Positions 62,829 through 64,000 of a DNA stretch of 64,000 nt are shown in pieces. The DNA is from Chimonanthus salicifolius. Its lineage: Eukaryota; Streptophyta; Magnoliopsida; Laurales; Calycanthaceae. The translations under genes were made by a program, and so were the position numbers. The notes beneath the pieces were generated by a model. It saw only the letters and a program-made list of their open reading frames with translations, was not told the origin of the DNA and did no database searches. The first letter of the stretch is position 1; the number at the start of each line of letters is the position of its first letter. The DNA lies in NCBI GenBank assembly GCA_013350335.1, contig CM023534.1, forward strand, positions 3,224,001 through 3,288,000, given 5' to 3'.

Positions 62829-64000
62829 ATTCCTTCAATCAGAACTGCCCATCTATCTTTGGTTCAGCTAATGGGCCGACCACATGCTTTCATTCTCCAT
62901 CAACACAAGAGATCAATAATCTGCCATATAATCAATTGTAGGCCCATGAAGATTCGAAGATTCTAGATCCAAATTTGACTGATGAAGATCAATTAGTATC
63001 AGTTTTTTTTCCCTTTTTTTTTCCAAAGACTGAATGATAAACCCTATAAAAGCCCAAACCCATTCAAATTCATCGGGCTTTTAAAAGCCAGAACCCAAGC
63101 CCATCCAATTAAAATATATAAAGCCTAAGTCCACCATTTAAAGTTAATTTATTTTGTAAGTCGTCACAAGGTCACACCTATTACTGTTTTATTTTTTAAA
63201 TTTTTTATTTTATAACTTGAAAATCTATCATACTGGTTGAAAACATATTTAAAAGACCTTACCCCCAATTACAATTTCAATTCAAAATTCAATTTTTAGC
63301 CACCTGATCTTAAGTATAAAAATTGACAAACATCCATGGAAAAATTAACACTTAATTATTTCAAACATTAAAATCAAGTGGTTAAAAATTGAATTTTAAA
63401 ATAAAATTTCACTGATGGCAGGTGTTAGGTCAATTTTCAATCTATACGATTAGATTTTCAATTTACACAACAAAAAATAAAAAAATAATACAAGAATACG
63501 ACCTTACAATATGTGTATATAATATTATAAGAAAATACACGAACCTAAAAACCCGATGGACTTTAATTAAAAGACCAAGTCCATCCATTTATATAAGGGG
63601 GCCTTAGAAAAAGCCTGAGCTTAGCCCGGCTGATAAAAATGTTTGTTCCATCCTATTCATTTAAGTTGAGTTGGACAAATGAAGACCTTATGAAAAGCAA
63701 GAAAGATGAAATGGATGAGAGGTCCGCCCTTCAAAAATAAGTAGCAAAATTCAAGTAGTTCAAAAAAAGAGGAGAAATTGACGACATATGGACATGAGAA
63801 AAGATCATTCTGTACAATTTTCCCAAAAAGAAAACACTAAGCATGATACTTTAAGAGAAACCCATCATCTGTTACAGTCAACTTTCTGGCAACAATTGGT
63901 CAGTGTATTCTTTCTTTCAGTGTCTCCAGTTTACAGACTCATTTGCAAGCAAAAAAGGGCACAACCAGATACAGATCATGCAATGTTAACGGGCTAGTGT

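Larger units (their letters stand above)
62588..64000. other. Right flank of the MULE, no intact gene
   Basis: Apart from the pectinesterase scrap at 62801-62828, the flank is AT-rich. Around 63040-63160 are AGCCCA(A/C)(A/G)CCCA words of the old repeat type also found near 54180-54320. Nothing coding or RNA-like is seen to the window end. Confidence 0.5.

Overview
The window is nuclear DNA of a flowering plant. Coding stretches are split by GT..AG introns and separated by long AT-rich spacers. The genes belong to plant families (CrRLK1L receptor kinase, SAUR, sucrose synthase, pectinesterase), and there are plant SINE, LINE, hAT and Mutator insertions. The long introns and general look fit a woody dicot or magnoliid better than a grass, but the species cannot be fixed from the sequence.

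Layout. (1) 1-925, minus: 5' exon of an RBR-type E3 ubiquitin ligase that runs off the left edge. (2) 4367-6949, minus: intact single-exon CrRLK1L receptor kinase of the ANXUR/FERONIA clade. (3) 10724-17630, minus: five-exon gene for ribosomal protein eL18, reconstructed completely (187 aa); its first coding exon is only the ATG. (4) 20523-26708, minus: sucrose synthase gene of the SUS2/SUS3 type whose 5' exons are missing; the remaining exons are clean and joined to an unrelated ATG. (5) 29456-34983, plus: five-exon gene for ribosomal protein uS2 (RPSA), reconstructed completely (303 aa). (6) 45498-45890, plus: a SAUR of the SAUR76-79 type. (7) 53310-54027 plus a scrap at 62801-62828: decayed pectinesterase gene. 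(8) 55090-62587: a 7.5-kb Mutator-like element (MULE) lying between the pectinesterase pieces.

The most interesting object is the MULE. It has about 653-bp, nearly identical terminal inverted repeats packed with GATCGATC-type palindromes and an 8-bp target duplication. It carries two convergent genes: a MULE transposase with one in-frame stop and a C-terminal second exon, and an intact 596-aa protein of the 'putative plant transposon protein' type with a coiled coil and a Pro/Ala/Ser tail. Between their 3' ends lie two tandemly duplicated long palindromes (about 535 and 460 bp) and a duplicated copy of the transposase terminal exon. The plan recalls MuDR (mudrA/mudrB convergent), but the second protein is different and both transcripts would run towards hairpin-forming DNA.

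The spacers and introns hold a readable record of insertions: a 5'-truncated LINE with a perfect 12-bp target duplication, hAT-type miniature elements with 8-bp duplications that share a TATCGGCCGATA core, a Mutator-type miniature element with about six internal 32-bp repeats, four or five tRNA-derived SINE copies, and a possible solo LTR. The two ribosomal protein genes share telo-box (AAACCCTAA) motifs in their leaders. Three introns have CT microsatellites just after the splice donor. Exon joins were made by reading splice sites and matching family proteins from memory; no database search was possible.
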